Assembly (NCBI RefSeq): GCF_000427905.1
Contig: NZ_KE386604.1
Location: 124,001 to 188,000 of the forward strand
From: Thermocrispum agreste DSM 44070
GTDB taxonomy: Bacteria > Actinomycetota > Actinomycetes > Mycobacteriales > Pseudonocardiaceae
Direction: 5' to 3'
DNA length: 64,000 nucleotides
The translations under genes and the position numbers were made by a program. The notes below the pieces were generated by a model that was not told the DNA's origin, did no database searches, and was given only the letters and a program-made list of their open reading frames with translations. How positions within the stretch are numbered: the first letter of the stretch is position 1; every line of letters starts with the position of its first letter. Of this stretch, positions 50,409 to 59,340 are shown piece by piece.

Positions 50409-50888
50409 GTGAACACGAACTCGTACGTGCTGTTCCTGCTGATCGGCGCACTGCTGGTGGTGATCGACGGCCAGATCATCTACCGCAGCGGGCGCCGGAT
50501 GCTGCGCCAGTCGTCCTCCGACGCGGGGTCGGCCGAGTCCCAGGTGAGCCTCGTGGTGGTGCTGTTCCACCTGGTTTCCTTCGGGGTCGTCGCGCTGGCG
50601 TCGACGATCGGCGAATGGAACACCGTGACCGGCGTGGTGGCGCGGTTGGGGCTGTTGCTGTTGTTCCTCGCCCTTGCGCACTGGGCTGCCACCACCGCGC
50701 TGGCGTCCCTGCGCGACCGGGAGAGCGCCCGGTCCCAGCGGCTGGCCCGGCATCGGGCGCGCGAGGTCGGCGGTGCGTCGCTCGGCGAGTCCCCGATCTC
50801 CCCGGTGCCCGGGCAGATGGACGCTTCCAGGGGTGCCGAGCCCTATGTGAGTCCGTCGATCGACGACACCGACCCCTACCCTCGGTGA
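50409..50888 (+). CDS. Unknown membrane protein
   Basis: The product has 159 residues and three predicted helices (YVLFLLIGALLVVIDGQIIY, VSLVVVLFHLVSFGVVALAS, VARLGLLLLFLALAHWAATT), followed by a basic then acidic cytoplasmic tail. The GTG start lacks a clear ribosome site. Similar three-helix proteins are widespread in Pseudonocardiaceae, but I know no function. Confidence 0.65.
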   Translation: MNTNSYVLFLLIGALLVVIDGQIIYRSGRRMLRQSSSDAGSAESQVSLVVVLFHLVSFGVVALASTIGEWNTVTGVVARLGLLLLFLALAHWAATTALASLRDRESARSQRLARHRAREVGGASLGESPISPVPGQMDASRGAEPYVSPSIDDTDPYPR

Positions 50889-51052
50889 CCGGGCGACGGT
50901 GCTCGCGCCGCTCGGCCCGTCACGGCGTCTCCGGTGGTGAGAGCGCCTTTCAGTCGCTCTGGTCGGTGTGAACGGCACAGGCTCCTAGCCCGACCGGGGG
51001 ACGCAGGTTCACATGAGGTAACGATTCTGCGTACTTCCGCGAGTCCCAAGGC

Positions 51053-51643
51053 ATGGAGAACCATGCGGCCGAGGCAAACGAGCTCGAACTGGGCGAGTTG
51101 CTGCCCCGCGCGATGCGCCGCGACAGTGTCCTGGAGGGCACCGGCGCCGCGCCTTCGGCTCGCCCCCAGCACGTCGGCGGCCGGATCGTACTGGCCGTCA
51201 CCACGTTGATCGTGGGCAACGCCGTGTTGTCCGCCGCCATCGCAGCCATTGCCGTGGTGGCGAAAAGCTCGGTGAGCCTGGCCTCCCCGCTGGACTTCTT
51301 CGCCGCGTTCGCGCTGACGTTCCCGCTGTCCGCGCTGGTCGCCGGCCTGGTGTGGATCGGGTCGACGCAGCGGCTGCCCGCGTTCGAGCTGGCCACGTTC
51401 TGGGTGGTCGGCGTCATCGGCGTCACTTACCTGGCCGGGCTGGTAGGAATCGACGACGCCGTCATGGCCGAGATGGTGGCTTCCGCGCAGTCGCTCGGGG
51501 ACAGCTGGTTCACCCAGACCTTCGGCATCACCGGCGAATACCTCAGCTACTACACGTGGGTGCCGTTCCTCGGCGGCATCGTCACCGGCTACGTCACCGG
51601 CGCCATCTGCGTTCGCTTGGCCCGTGTCAACCGGGAGAGCTGA
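51053..51643 (+). CDS. Unknown membrane protein
   Basis: The product has 196 residues. The N-terminus is acidic and hydrophilic (ENHAAEANELELGELLPRAM), followed by about four helices. A polar stretch, AQSLGDSWFTQTFGITGEYL, precedes the last helix. No family is recognised. It precedes a kinase gene by 22 bp, but that gene has its own leaderless promoter. Confidence 0.6.
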   Translation: MENHAAEANELELGELLPRAMRRDSVLEGTGAAPSARPQHVGGRIVLAVTTLIVGNAVLSAAIAAIAVVAKSSVSLASPLDFFAAFALTFPLSALVAGLVWIGSTQRLPAFELATFWVVGVIGVTYLAGLVGIDDAVMAEMVASAQSLGDSWFTQTFGITGEYLSYYTWVPFLGGIVTGYVTGAICVRLARVNRES

Positions 51644-51665
51644 CCGGGCTCGTAGCATCGTCCAG

Positions 51666-52364
51666 GTGGACGCTGGTGAGCCGACGAGCCTCGACGAGCT
51701 GGCGCAGCAGGTCGTCCGGCGCGCCGGTTCGCGCCCGTCAGCACGGTTCGTCCTCGGCATTGCCGGTCCACCGGGCGCGGGAAAGTCGACATTGGCCGCG
51801 CGGCTACGCCGCCGCATCGCGGACATCGCGGGCTCGGAAACGGTGGCGATCGCCCCGATGGACGGCTTCCACCTGACCAACGCCGAGCTCGCCCGGCGAG
51901 GGTGGACCGACCACAAGGGCGAGCCGCACACGTTCGATGTCGCCGCCTACGTCGCGACGTTGCGGCAGCTGCGGCGATCGACGGCAGCGCTCACGGTACC
52001 GATCTACGACCGCGCGCGGCACGAACCGCGGCCCGACGGGGCACGCTTCGGTCCCGAGACGTCGATCGTGATCACCGAAGGCAACTACCTGCTGCTGGAC
52101 ACCGACGGTTGGTCCCAGGTGCGGGACTGCCTGGACGAGGTGTGGTTTCTGCACGCAGAACGGGCCCTGCTGGCCGAGCGTCTCTTCGCCAGGCACGTCA
52201 GCGGCGGCAAGGCGGCGGAGGTGGCGCGGCGGAAGGTCGAGACCAGCGACCTCCGCAACGCGGACCTGGTGGCCTCCGGCCTGGACCGGGCCGACCTGGT
52301 GCTGGCCGACGACGACGGCGAGTATCGCCTGCTCGAATCCTATGGCCGGGCGCCCGGCCAGTGA
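51666..52364 (+). CDS. Uridine-kinase-like P-loop kinase
   Basis: The product has 232 residues. The P-loop GIAGPPGAGKSTLAARL lies at about 38-54, followed by the substrate loop APMDGFHLTNAELARRG, VPIYDRARHEPRPDG, IVITEGNYLLLD and the lid region ARHVSGGKAAEVARRKVE. This is the PRK/uridine kinase/pantothenate kinase superfamily, subgroup of nucleoside- or sugar-type kinases; the substrate is uncertain. The GTG at 51666 has TAGCAT (51653-51658) 7 nt upstream, so it is probably leaderless. It overlaps the convergent PfkB-type kinase by 25 bp. Confidence 0.82.
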   Translation: MDAGEPTSLDELAQQVVRRAGSRPSARFVLGIAGPPGAGKSTLAARLRRRIADIAGSETVAIAPMDGFHLTNAELARRGWTDHKGEPHTFDVAAYVATLRQLRRSTAALTVPIYDRARHEPRPDGARFGPETSIVITEGNYLLLDTDGWSQVRDCLDEVWFLHAERALLAERLFARHVSGGKAAEVARRKVETSDLRNADLVASGLDRADLVLADDDGEYRLLESYGRAPGQ

Positions 52365-53221
52365 CGCATCCATTCCCTGGTGCCGAAGTACCGGCAGGAG
52401 AACGTGGCCACGCGAGCAGCGTTGGACAGGGCCTCGGGAAACGGCTGCCCGAGGTCACCGAAGTAGTAGCAGAACGCGCCGTGCAAAATGTCTCCCGCGC
52501 CGAGGGTGTCGATCACCTGCTCCCGGCCGACCGGCACCGCACAGGTGTCGTCGCCCCAGCGACAGCGGATCGGCGCCTCTCCCGCCGACACGGCCGCCGC
52601 GCTGACACCGGCATCAGCCAGGTAGTTCAGGACGTCTGCCGGATCGTCGGGCACGCCGGGGGGCCGGAACGCCGCCGAGCAGATGGCGACGTCGACCAGC
52701 GGCAGCAACTCGGCATGGACGTCCTTCCAGCGACCCGCGTCGAGCATCACCGTGATGCCGCGTGACCGGGCTTGCCTGGCCGCCTCCAGGCACAACGCTT
52801 CGTGGTGACCGTCGACGAGAACGATGCGCAGGTCGTCGGTGAACACCGTCGACCCGGCGGCAGGCGCGGAGATCCGGCTGCCGTCGAGCGAGACCAGCGT
52901 GCGGGTCCGGGCACGGCGCGCGACCACGATCGACGAGATGGGGAGCTGTTGCTGCTCGCCCGCGATGACGTCGACCGGCCGCACGCCGTGCTCGGTCAAG
53001 TCCGCCCTGGCGATCTCGGTGAGCTGATGCGACCCGAGTGCGGTGACCAGCGTCGGTCGCGATCCGGACAGAAAGGCGTACGTCACGGCGGCGTTGGCGG
53101 CTGGACCGCCCGCGCCCAGGAACTGATCCGACGCCTGGGTCTTGGTGTCCTCCACCGGGTAGTCGTCGACCAGGTAGGCCAGGTCGATCGTGGTCAGCCC
53201 GGCGAACAGGACGGCCGACAT
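52340..53221 (-). CDS. PfkB-family carbohydrate kinase
   Basis: Ribokinase-fold sugar or nucleoside kinase, 293 residues. The first PfkB signature region (FLGAGGPAANAAVTYAFL, about 35-52) and the catalytic anion-hole motif DTLGAGDILHGAFCYY near the C-terminus are clear. The substrate is not predictable. It is followed by a second kinase on the other strand with a 25-bp overlap of 3' ends, so antisense effects are possible. It lies 16 bp upstream of the end of lpdA on the same strand side. Confidence 0.87.
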   Translation of the reverse strand: MSAVLFAGLTTIDLAYLVDDYPVEDTKTQASDQFLGAGGPAANAAVTYAFLSGSRPTLVTALGSHQLTEIARADLTEHGVRPVDVIAGEQQQLPISSIVVARRARTRTLVSLDGSRISAPAAGSTVFTDDLRIVLVDGHHEALCLEAARQARSRGITVMLDAGRWKDVHAELLPLVDVAICSAAFRPPGVPDDPADVLNYLADAGVSAAAVSAGEAPIRCRWGDDTCAVPVGREQVIDTLGAGDILHGAFCYYFGDLGQPFPEALSNAARVATFSCRYFGTREWMRHWPGARP

Positions 53222-53237
53222 CGCGCCGACGACGGGG

Positions 53238-54632
53238 TCAGAAGTTGATCATGTGGCCGGCCAGCCCGTGGATGGCCTCCTTGACCGCCTCGCTCAGCGT
53301 CGGGTGGGCGTGCACGTTCCGCGCCGCCTCGTGGACCGTCAGGTCCCACTGCTGGGCCAAGGTCAGCTCGGGCAGCAGCTCGGTGACGTCCGGGCCGATC
53401 ATGTGCCCGCCGAGCAGCTCGCCGTACTTGGCGTCGGCGATCAGCTTCACGAAGCCCTGCGCGTCGCCCAGCCCGTGCGCCTTGCCGTTGGCGGTGAACG
53501 GGAACTTGGCCACCTTGACGTCGAAGCCCTTCTCGCGGGCTTGCTCCTCGGTGTAGCCGAAGGAGGCGATCTGCGGCTGGCAGTAGGTCGCCCGCGGGAT
53601 CATCGCGTAGTCCAGCGGCATCGTCTCCGCACCGGCGATGGTCTCCGCCGCGATGACGCCCATGGCCTCGGCGGTGTGCGCAAGCATCAGCTTGGCGGTG
53701 ACGTCACCGATCGCGAAGATGTGGCCGACGCTGGTGCGGCAGTACTCGTCGACGTCGATGGCGCCGCGCTCGGTCAGCGCCACGCCGGTGTTCTCCAGGC
53801 CGTAGCCTTCCACCCGCGGCTGGAACCCGATGGCCTGCAGCACCTTGTCGGCTTCCAGTACCTCCTGCTGGTCGCCCTTGGTGACGGTGACCTTGACCTT
53901 CTCGCCACTGTCGTCGATGGCGTCCACGCGCGTGCTGGTGCGCACGTCGATGCCCAGCCGCTTGTACCGCTTGAGCAGTTCCTTGGAGACGTCGGCGTCC
54001 TCGGTCGGGACCATCCGGTCCATGAACTCGACGATGGTCACGTCGACGCCGTAGTTGTGCAGCACGTAGGCGAACTCCACGCCGATGGCGCCCGCACCGG
54101 CGATGATGATCGACCCCGGCAGCTCCTCGCTGAGGATCTGCTGCTCGTAGGTGACCACGCGCTCGGACAGCGACGTGCCGGGCAGCAGCCTGGTGGTGGC
54201 GCCCGCGGCGATGATGGCGTTGGTGAACGTCACCGTCTCCTCGGCGCCGTCGACCAGCCTGACGCGCATCGTGTTCGGGTCGGTGAACGTGCCCCACCCG
54301 GGGAACTGGGTGATCTTGTTCTTCTTCATCAGGTAGTGCACGCCCTTGACGCGGCCCTCCGCGACGTCCCGGCTCCGCTTGAAGGCCGCGCCGTAGTCGA
54401 AGGACACGTCACCGCTGATGCCGAAGGTCTCCTTTTCGTGGGTGAGCAGGTGCACCAGCTCGGCGTTGCGCAGCAGTGCCTTGGACGGGATGCAGCCCAC
54501 GTTGAGGCAGACCCCGCCCCAGTACTTTTCCTCGACGATCGCGGTGGAAAGACCAAGCTGTGCTGCTCTGATCGCGGCGACGTACCCACCGGGCCCGGCC
54601 CCGAGCACGACCACGTCGAAGTGAGTTGCCAT
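53238..54632 (-). CDS. lpdA: Dihydrolipoamide dehydrogenase
   Basis: E3 flavoprotein of 464 residues. It has the FAD-binding start [18 protein letters not shown], the redox pair [16 protein letters not shown] (about 41-56), NAD-binding [17 protein letters not shown] and the C-terminal catalytic His in HAHPTLSEA. It reoxidises the lipoyl groups of pyruvate and 2-oxoglutarate dehydrogenase complexes. The ATG at 54632 is preceded by TAGGCT at 7 nt (54645-54640) without a ribosome site, so it is probably leaderless. Confidence 0.95.
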   Translation of the reverse strand: MATHFDVVVLGAGPGGYVAAIRAAQLGLSTAIVEEKYWGGVCLNVGCIPSKALLRNAELVHLLTHEKETFGISGDVSFDYGAAFKRSRDVAEGRVKGVHYLMKKNKITQFPGWGTFTDPNTMRVRLVDGAEETVTFTNAIIAAGATTRLLPGTSLSERVVTYEQQILSEELPGSIIIAGAGAIGVEFAYVLHNYGVDVTIVEFMDRMVPTEDADVSKELLKRYKRLGIDVRTSTRVDAIDDSGEKVKVTVTKGDQQEVLEADKVLQAIGFQPRVEGYGLENTGVALTERGAIDVDEYCRTSVGHIFAIGDVTAKLMLAHTAEAMGVIAAETIAGAETMPLDYAMIPRATYCQPQIASFGYTEEQAREKGFDVKVAKFPFTANGKAHGLGDAQGFVKLIADAKYGELLGGHMIGPDVTELLPELTLAQQWDLTVHEAARNVHAHPTLSEAVKEAIHGLAGHMINF

Positions 54633-54645
54633 GGGCGCGAGCCTA

Positions 54646-55133
54646 CTAGGACCGCGCCGGGCTGGTGCGCCGCTGTGGCAGGTTCGTGGGCCAGCTGACG
54701 CTCGCGCTGCCGCGGGCGGGGGATGTGGTTCGGAGACGGCGGTTCGATCGGGTGGGCGGTGGGCGGGTCAGTTGGTGCGCGGTGCTTGGTGGGGAGGGAT
54801 GGTCCGGATGGGGTGGCTGCCCGGACAGGTGCCGTTTCCGGTGATGTGCACGGTGCTCCGGGGGTGACCTCGCGCCGGAACAGCCGCGTGGGCGGGCCTC
54901 CGGTCGGTGTTCGCCGGTCGCCGTCGTGCGGCGGTCGACCCTCATGGTGTGATCCGCTCGGTCGACGACCGCCCCACGCGAGTTCCCGGCCGGTGTTCTC
55001 CGGTGCCGTACCGGGTGCCGTCCGACCGCCGGGCCGGGCTTGCCTGTCGGCCGGATCCGGACCGTGCACCTGCCGACCGGCCTGCATCCGCGGCGGCGTC
55101 ATGCCACGGTGCGGGGACCCGCACTAGTTCGCG
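54646..55133. other. Intergenic stretch without a recognisable gene
   Basis: About 490 bp between lpdA and the PP2C-like gene. Both strands carry only short frames without ribosome sites. The left half is G-rich on the plus strand. I see no RNA gene or repeat. Confidence 0.4.
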
Positions 55134-55943
55134 TCAGCCGGCGGGGGCCCCGGTGGTGAACGTCATGACAGCGATGCTCTTGTCGTCGTGGCGCTTGGCA
55201 CGCGGGAGCTCGCGGCCCTCCGGGTCGTGCTCCGCTTCCCACCTCTGGCACCGGCGCAGGATGGCGGCCAGCTGATCGGAATCGCAGCGGGCGACCTCGT
55301 CCCAGTCGTCGAGGCCGAGGTGCCGCATGGTCTCGTAGGCGCCGTCGGTGGCCAGCACGACCCACGGGACCGCAGACAGCGGCCGGGTGGCGGTGATCGC
55401 CTGGTAAGCGGCCTCCGGATCGGCCTCGGCGATCCAGTAGCCGCCCGGCCTGTTCCGGCGACGGGCGTGCTCGGCCTGGAGGCGGCGAAGCAGCGCGCGA
55501 TGCTCCTCGTCGTAGCCACCGCCGTCGGCGAGTCGCTGCCGATAGCGGCGGCGAGCAGCCAGGTCGAGGTCGTCCATGCGGTAGTCGCGCAGCGTCTCGG
55601 CAGGCGTGATGATCTCGGTGTCACCGAGCACGAGCATGTCGAGGCCGTCCGCGGTGGCGCGGGCGATGGCCACGGTGCTGGTCGGCGAGGTGCCGGGGGT
55701 GAGCTGCAAGTCGGTACGCGTCTGCTCGATGGCACGGCTCAGCGTCTGTGGCAGGTCGGCGGCCGGGTCCGCGATCAGCGCATCCCGGATGTGCTGTCCG
55801 AGGACGTCGGCGTACCGGGCGGACGGCACCGGCACGGGCAGGAACGCGGATGCGCCGTCGAGCATGACGACGGCGTTCGGCGTGGTGAAGATCCGGTCGT
55901 CGCTGTCGCCGTTTCCGGCCAGTGTGGCGTGCTGGATGCGCAT
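55134..55943 (-). CDS. PP2C-like protein phosphatase
   Basis: The product has 269 residues. PP2C motifs are VVMLDGAS (first metal Asp), SPTSTVAIAR, MLVLGDTEII, WVVLATDGAYE and a final HDDKSIAV. The usual GxR and DN pairs are altered (AGNGDSDDR; HDDKS for DN), so activity should be checked. It is the third gene of a minus-strand cluster with DUF445 and Abi-alpha proteins, 21 bp behind the latter. It might reverse Ser/Thr phosphorylation on those partners; that is speculation. Confidence 0.72.
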   Translation of the reverse strand: MRIQHATLAGNGDSDDRIFTTPNAVVMLDGASAFLPVPVPSARYADVLGQHIRDALIADPAADLPQTLSRAIEQTRTDLQLTPGTSPTSTVAIARATADGLDMLVLGDTEIITPAETLRDYRMDDLDLAARRRYRQRLADGGGYDEEHRALLRRLQAEHARRRNRPGGYWIAEADPEAAYQAITATRPLSAVPWVVLATDGAYETMRHLGLDDWDEVARCDSDQLAAILRRCQRWEAEHDPEGRELPRAKRHDDKSIAVMTFTTGAPAG

Positions 55944-55964
55944 GTGATCACCCGTCGGGAGACG

Positions 55965-56852
55965 TCATGCGCCGGTCGAGCCGTCGGTGGGCGGCTCGTC
56001 GCCGAACAGGCACACCTTGCAGAACTCCCGCCCGAACGCGTTGAGCAGGATGCTGCGCCGCACGATCTTGGGTGCCCGCCCGGCCTGCTTCATCGCCTCC
56101 AGCACCCGCGGCTGGGCCTCGACCACCTGGTACCGGTTCGGATTGCGCACCGTCTCCTTGGAGAACTCGATCAGCCCGAGCCGGGACAGGTTGATCAAGT
56201 ACGGCTGGATGCGGTCCAGGTGCCGCAGCCCGGCGTGCTCGCCGATCATGCTCAGCCCGCTGGCGACGAGCTCCGAGCCGATCCCGAACGGCCGGTTGGT
56301 CCGCACGTCGACGGCGGGCTGGGGACCTTCCCGGTACAGAAACCGCAGGATGCGGGCCTCGTCCGGGGTGATCTCGCTGAGGATGCGGGCGTAGGCGGGG
56401 TGTCCTTCCTCCGTGACGTCGACGTCGGCCGACCTGTTCAGCAGCTCCTGCCCGCGGGCGCGCAGTACCTCCATGGTGGGCACCTCGTCGGCATCGTTGT
56501 CCCGGGCCTGCGACCGAGCCGGGCCGAACGCACCGAGCAACCCGGTCACCGTGACGCCGCGGCCGTCGGGGCCGGCCGCCTGGCGGTTCAGCTCGTCCAG
56601 CCCAAGCGTGCGCCAGGCGAACTCGCGCAGCTCCGCGGTGGTTTCCTGCAGCACTTCGACTGGCCGCTCGCCGTCCAGCGTGCGTTCCACGGCGGTGCGG
56701 CCGGCGCGCACGGTCGCGGCCAGGGTGCGGTTCACCGTGCGCCACGACGTGGTCGCCGCGACCTTCAGCAGACCGCCGATGCCCTGCACGAGGTCGGTGT
56801 TGCCGACCACCGGGACCCCGCGCTTGACCGGTCGTTTCTGCACTTCGCCCAT
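55965..56852 (-). CDS. Abi-alpha (DUF4393)-like protein
   Basis: The product has 295 residues. The core VDVTEEGHPAYARILSEITP, DEARILRFLYREGPQP, SMIGEHAGLRHLDRIQPY and LINLSRLGLIEFSKE matches the Abi-alpha (DUF4393) family, whose founding members were linked to abortive phage infection. A basic N-terminus and an amphipathic region (about 20-60) may bind membrane. It starts one base after the DUF445 stop (TGAgATG), so the two are coupled. Defence is possible, but the family is also widespread as housekeeping genes. Confidence 0.75.
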   Translation of the reverse strand: MGEVQKRPVKRGVPVVGNTDLVQGIGGLLKVAATTSWRTVNRTLAATVRAGRTAVERTLDGERPVEVLQETTAELREFAWRTLGLDELNRQAAGPDGRGVTVTGLLGAFGPARSQARDNDADEVPTMEVLRARGQELLNRSADVDVTEEGHPAYARILSEITPDEARILRFLYREGPQPAVDVRTNRPFGIGSELVASGLSMIGEHAGLRHLDRIQPYLINLSRLGLIEFSKETVRNPNRYQVVEAQPRVLEAMKQAGRAPKIVRRSILLNAFGREFCKVCLFGDEPPTDGSTGA

Positions 56853-56853
56853 C

Positions 56854-58188
56854 TCACACCCCGAAGATCGCCAGGTGAGCCAGTCCGGCGACGATGCCGA
56901 GCGCACCGCCGTGCACGAACAGCAGCCACTCGTCCTGCTTGATCGCCGAACGCAGCATCTGCACGAAATCCGCTTCGCTCATCCGACGCATCTGGTTGGC
57001 GATGAAGTTCTCGATCTTCGCTCCCTGCCGCTTGTTGAACTCCGCGTCGGCGAACGCCGCCGGGGCGAACGCGCTGGCCCGCCTGGCCACCGACGCCCTG
57101 ATGTTGTCGTACTCGTCCGTCCCGATGGCTACCCGCACCGCCGTCCTGGCGAACCCGACGGCGCGGTCGACCGCGGGTTTGAGGGTGTCCAGCAGCATGC
57201 GGTGGGTGCGGTCCGAACGTGGTCCGTGCAGCAGCTCGTGGCCGACGTTCTGCAGCGTGATGACGTTCTCCGCGATCAGCCGCGCGTATCCCTCGGTCAC
57301 CTCGTCCTTGCGCTTGATGAACAGCCCCTGCCGCCACGGGATCCACCACGTGGGGCGCACCGGCTCGAAGATCATCGCGATGCCCAGCCAGTTGACCACC
57401 CAGCCGATGACCGCGCCGCCGATCGGCAGCACGTACCAGGGTGCCTCGGTGCCGAACACGTCCGGCCAGTAGTACAGCACGCCGAACAGCACCAGGCCCA
57501 TGGGCAGCCCGAAGTAGAAGCCGAAGTTCTGCATGAACCGCAGCTCCTTGCGGCCGATGTCCTGGAAGATGCTGTTCAGCTTGGTCGGGTTCGCCCGCAG
57601 GTAGCGGATGACCATGAGCTTGGCGTCGATCAGCTGGTCGATGTTGGCGCCGATCTTGTCGGTCAGGTCCTTCACCACCGACGGCAACTGCTGCTCGACC
57701 CTGGCGAACACCAGCTCCTTCACCTGCGGCGGCAGGTCCTTCCACAGCTGCGGGTCCTCCCGCAGCATGATCTCCTCGACCACGTCGCGGATCTGTTCGG
57801 TGGCGATGGCCGTGAGGTGCTCGGCGATCCGGTCCGGTTCGAGCTCGCGGTAGAAGTCGCTGATGCTGCCGAGCTTGGCCAGCCCTTTGTCGACGGCGAT
57901 GCTGGCCATCTTGTCCGCGCGCGACGGCACGATGCCCTGCCAGCCGATCCGCCCGTCGTACTGCAGCAGCGGCAGCACCTGCACCCGCCGCGGCATGAGC
58001 GGGAACAGCACCCGCAGCCCGGGCAGCCGGATGCCGTGGAACCGCAGCGGGTGGAACAGCATCACCACGCCGGTCCAGTTGGTGACGTAGCCGATGACGC
58101 CGGTGAACAGCGGGATCGAGATCAAGTGGACCCAGAACCGGGTGGCCGACCCCGGTTCGAGCTGCACCAAAGGAAGCCAGTCGACCAT
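56854..58188 (-). CDS. DUF445-family membrane protein
   Basis: The product has 444 residues, a DUF445 (YheB/YjiN-like) protein. Two hydrophobic pairs each contain the repeated family motif GYVTNWTGVVMLFHPLR (about 35-51) and GWVVNWLGIAMIFEPVR (about 258-274), separated by a long helical region. A last helix lies at the C-terminus (GGALGIVAGLAHLAIFGV). The duplicated VTNW/VNWL motif is diagnostic; biochemical role is unknown. The ATG is 7 nt after AGGGAGC. It heads the cluster DUF445, Abi-alpha, PP2C-like. Confidence 0.85.
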   Translation of the reverse strand: MVDWLPLVQLEPGSATRFWVHLISIPLFTGVIGYVTNWTGVVMLFHPLRFHGIRLPGLRVLFPLMPRRVQVLPLLQYDGRIGWQGIVPSRADKMASIAVDKGLAKLGSISDFYRELEPDRIAEHLTAIATEQIRDVVEEIMLREDPQLWKDLPPQVKELVFARVEQQLPSVVKDLTDKIGANIDQLIDAKLMVIRYLRANPTKLNSIFQDIGRKELRFMQNFGFYFGLPMGLVLFGVLYYWPDVFGTEAPWYVLPIGGAVIGWVVNWLGIAMIFEPVRPTWWIPWRQGLFIKRKDEVTEGYARLIAENVITLQNVGHELLHGPRSDRTHRMLLDTLKPAVDRAVGFARTAVRVAIGTDEYDNIRASVARRASAFAPAAFADAEFNKRQGAKIENFIANQMRRMSEADFVQMLRSAIKQDEWLLFVHGGALGIVAGLAHLAIFGV

Positions 58189-58418
58189 CAGCAGCTCCCT
58201 TCGGGCTTGGGGAGGAGCCAGGGCCCGGCAGCATGCCCGGCGCGGATCATCATCGTCTGCCGTATGGCGGATGTCCACCGGACGGCCGGGTGAGTGACCA
58301 GGGCGTCAGCCGGTGCCGGACAGCAAGACCGTGCCGGTCAGGGCCGCCGTCCGGGCCGCAGGTGCCGTCCGTCCGGACGCGACGGCGACCCGTCGGAGCC
58401 TGCGGCTACGGTGGTCGG

Positions 58419-59276
58419 GTGCGTGTCGCGACGTGGAATGTCAACTCGGTCAAGCAGCGCATGCCGCGGCTGCTGCCGTGGCTGGACGAGCGCAAGCCGG
58501 ACGTGGTGTGTCTGCAGGAAACCAAACTCACCGACGAGGCGTTCGCTGAGTTGCTGAGCGAGCCGCTGGCCGAACGCGGCTACGAGTTCGCGCACCACGG
58601 CCAGGGCCGGTGGAACGGCGTGGCCATCCTGTCGCGCGTCGGCCTGGCGGAGGTGGAGCGCGGGTTCGCCGGGGAGCCGGGCTTTCCCGGCCCCGAGGCG
58701 CGGGCCATCTCCGCGACCTGCGGCGGGATCCGCGTCCACAGCTTGTACGTGCCGAACGGGCGGCAACCGGACTCCGACCACTACCACTACAAGCTGGCCT
58801 GGCTGGCGGCGCTGCGGGAGGTGATCGCCAAGGGGCCGGAGTCGGTGATCGTCAGCGGCGACATGAACATCGCGCCCACGGATGCCGACGTGTTCGATCC
58901 CGAGGCGTACGCCGGACACACCCACGTGACCGAACCGGAGCGAGCCGCGCTCGCCGCGCTCGGTGAGCTCGGGCTGCGAGACGTGGTCCGGGACCGGTGG
59001 CCGAACGAGCGCATCTTCACCTACTGGGACTACCGCGCGGGCATGTTCCACCAGGACCTCGGCATGCGGATCGACCTGGTGCTGGCCGGTGCCCCGGTGG
59101 CCGAGCGGGTGCGGGCCGCGTGGGTCGACCGGCAGGCGAGGAAGGGCACCGGTCCGAGCGACCACGCGCCGGTGATGGTGGATCTCGACGAGGCGCCGGA
59201 CGGCGACATCGGCCCGGTCGTGCCGCCGCCGTCGCGGCCGGCGAAACGGAAGGTGACGCTGCCGCAGTCGAGGTGA
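58419..59276 (+). CDS. xth: Exodeoxyribonuclease III
   Basis: AP endonuclease/3'-5' exonuclease, 285 residues. Active-site blocks are ATWNVNSVKQRM, CLQETKLTD, the YVPNG block with its catalytic Tyr (SLYVPNGRQ), SGDMNIAPTDADVFD, TYWDYRAGMFHQDLGMRID and the terminal SDHAPVMVDL with the catalytic His. It repairs abasic sites and 3' blocks. The GTG at 58419 has TACGGT (58407-58412) 6 nt upstream, hence probably leaderless. A hairpin follows its stop. Confidence 0.93.
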   Translation: MRVATWNVNSVKQRMPRLLPWLDERKPDVVCLQETKLTDEAFAELLSEPLAERGYEFAHHGQGRWNGVAILSRVGLAEVERGFAGEPGFPGPEARAISATCGGIRVHSLYVPNGRQPDSDHYHYKLAWLAALREVIAKGPESVIVSGDMNIAPTDADVFDPEAYAGHTHVTEPERAALAALGELGLRDVVRDRWPNERIFTYWDYRAGMFHQDLGMRIDLVLAGAPVAERVRAAWVDRQARKGTGPSDHAPVMVDLDEAPDGDIGPVVPPPSRPAKRKVTLPQSR

Positions 59277-59293
59277 CGTACGGCAAGCACCGG

Positions 59294-59313
59294 GCCCGCC
59301 ACTCGTGGCGGGC
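59294..59313. terminator. Bidirectional hairpin between convergent genes
   Basis: GCCCGCCAC (59294-59302), TC, GTGGCGGGC (59305-59313) is a perfect 9-bp stem, extended by further GGGCCC pairing on both sides. It lies between the xth stop and the propeller gene stop. It has no T tract. Confidence 0.55.
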
Positions 59314-59340
59314 GGGCCCGGCGGTTCGGGGGACAGGTGA

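Noticed and set aside
53190-54698. A 502-codon plus-strand frame opposite lpdA
   Set aside because: It mirrors the codon structure of lpdA, which is unmistakable. The frame has no motif and no start signal.
55188-58293. Two long plus-strand frames opposite the PP2C-like, Abi-alpha and DUF445 genes
   Set aside because: Composition is typical of antisense GC-rich frames; the minus-strand genes carry recognisable domains.
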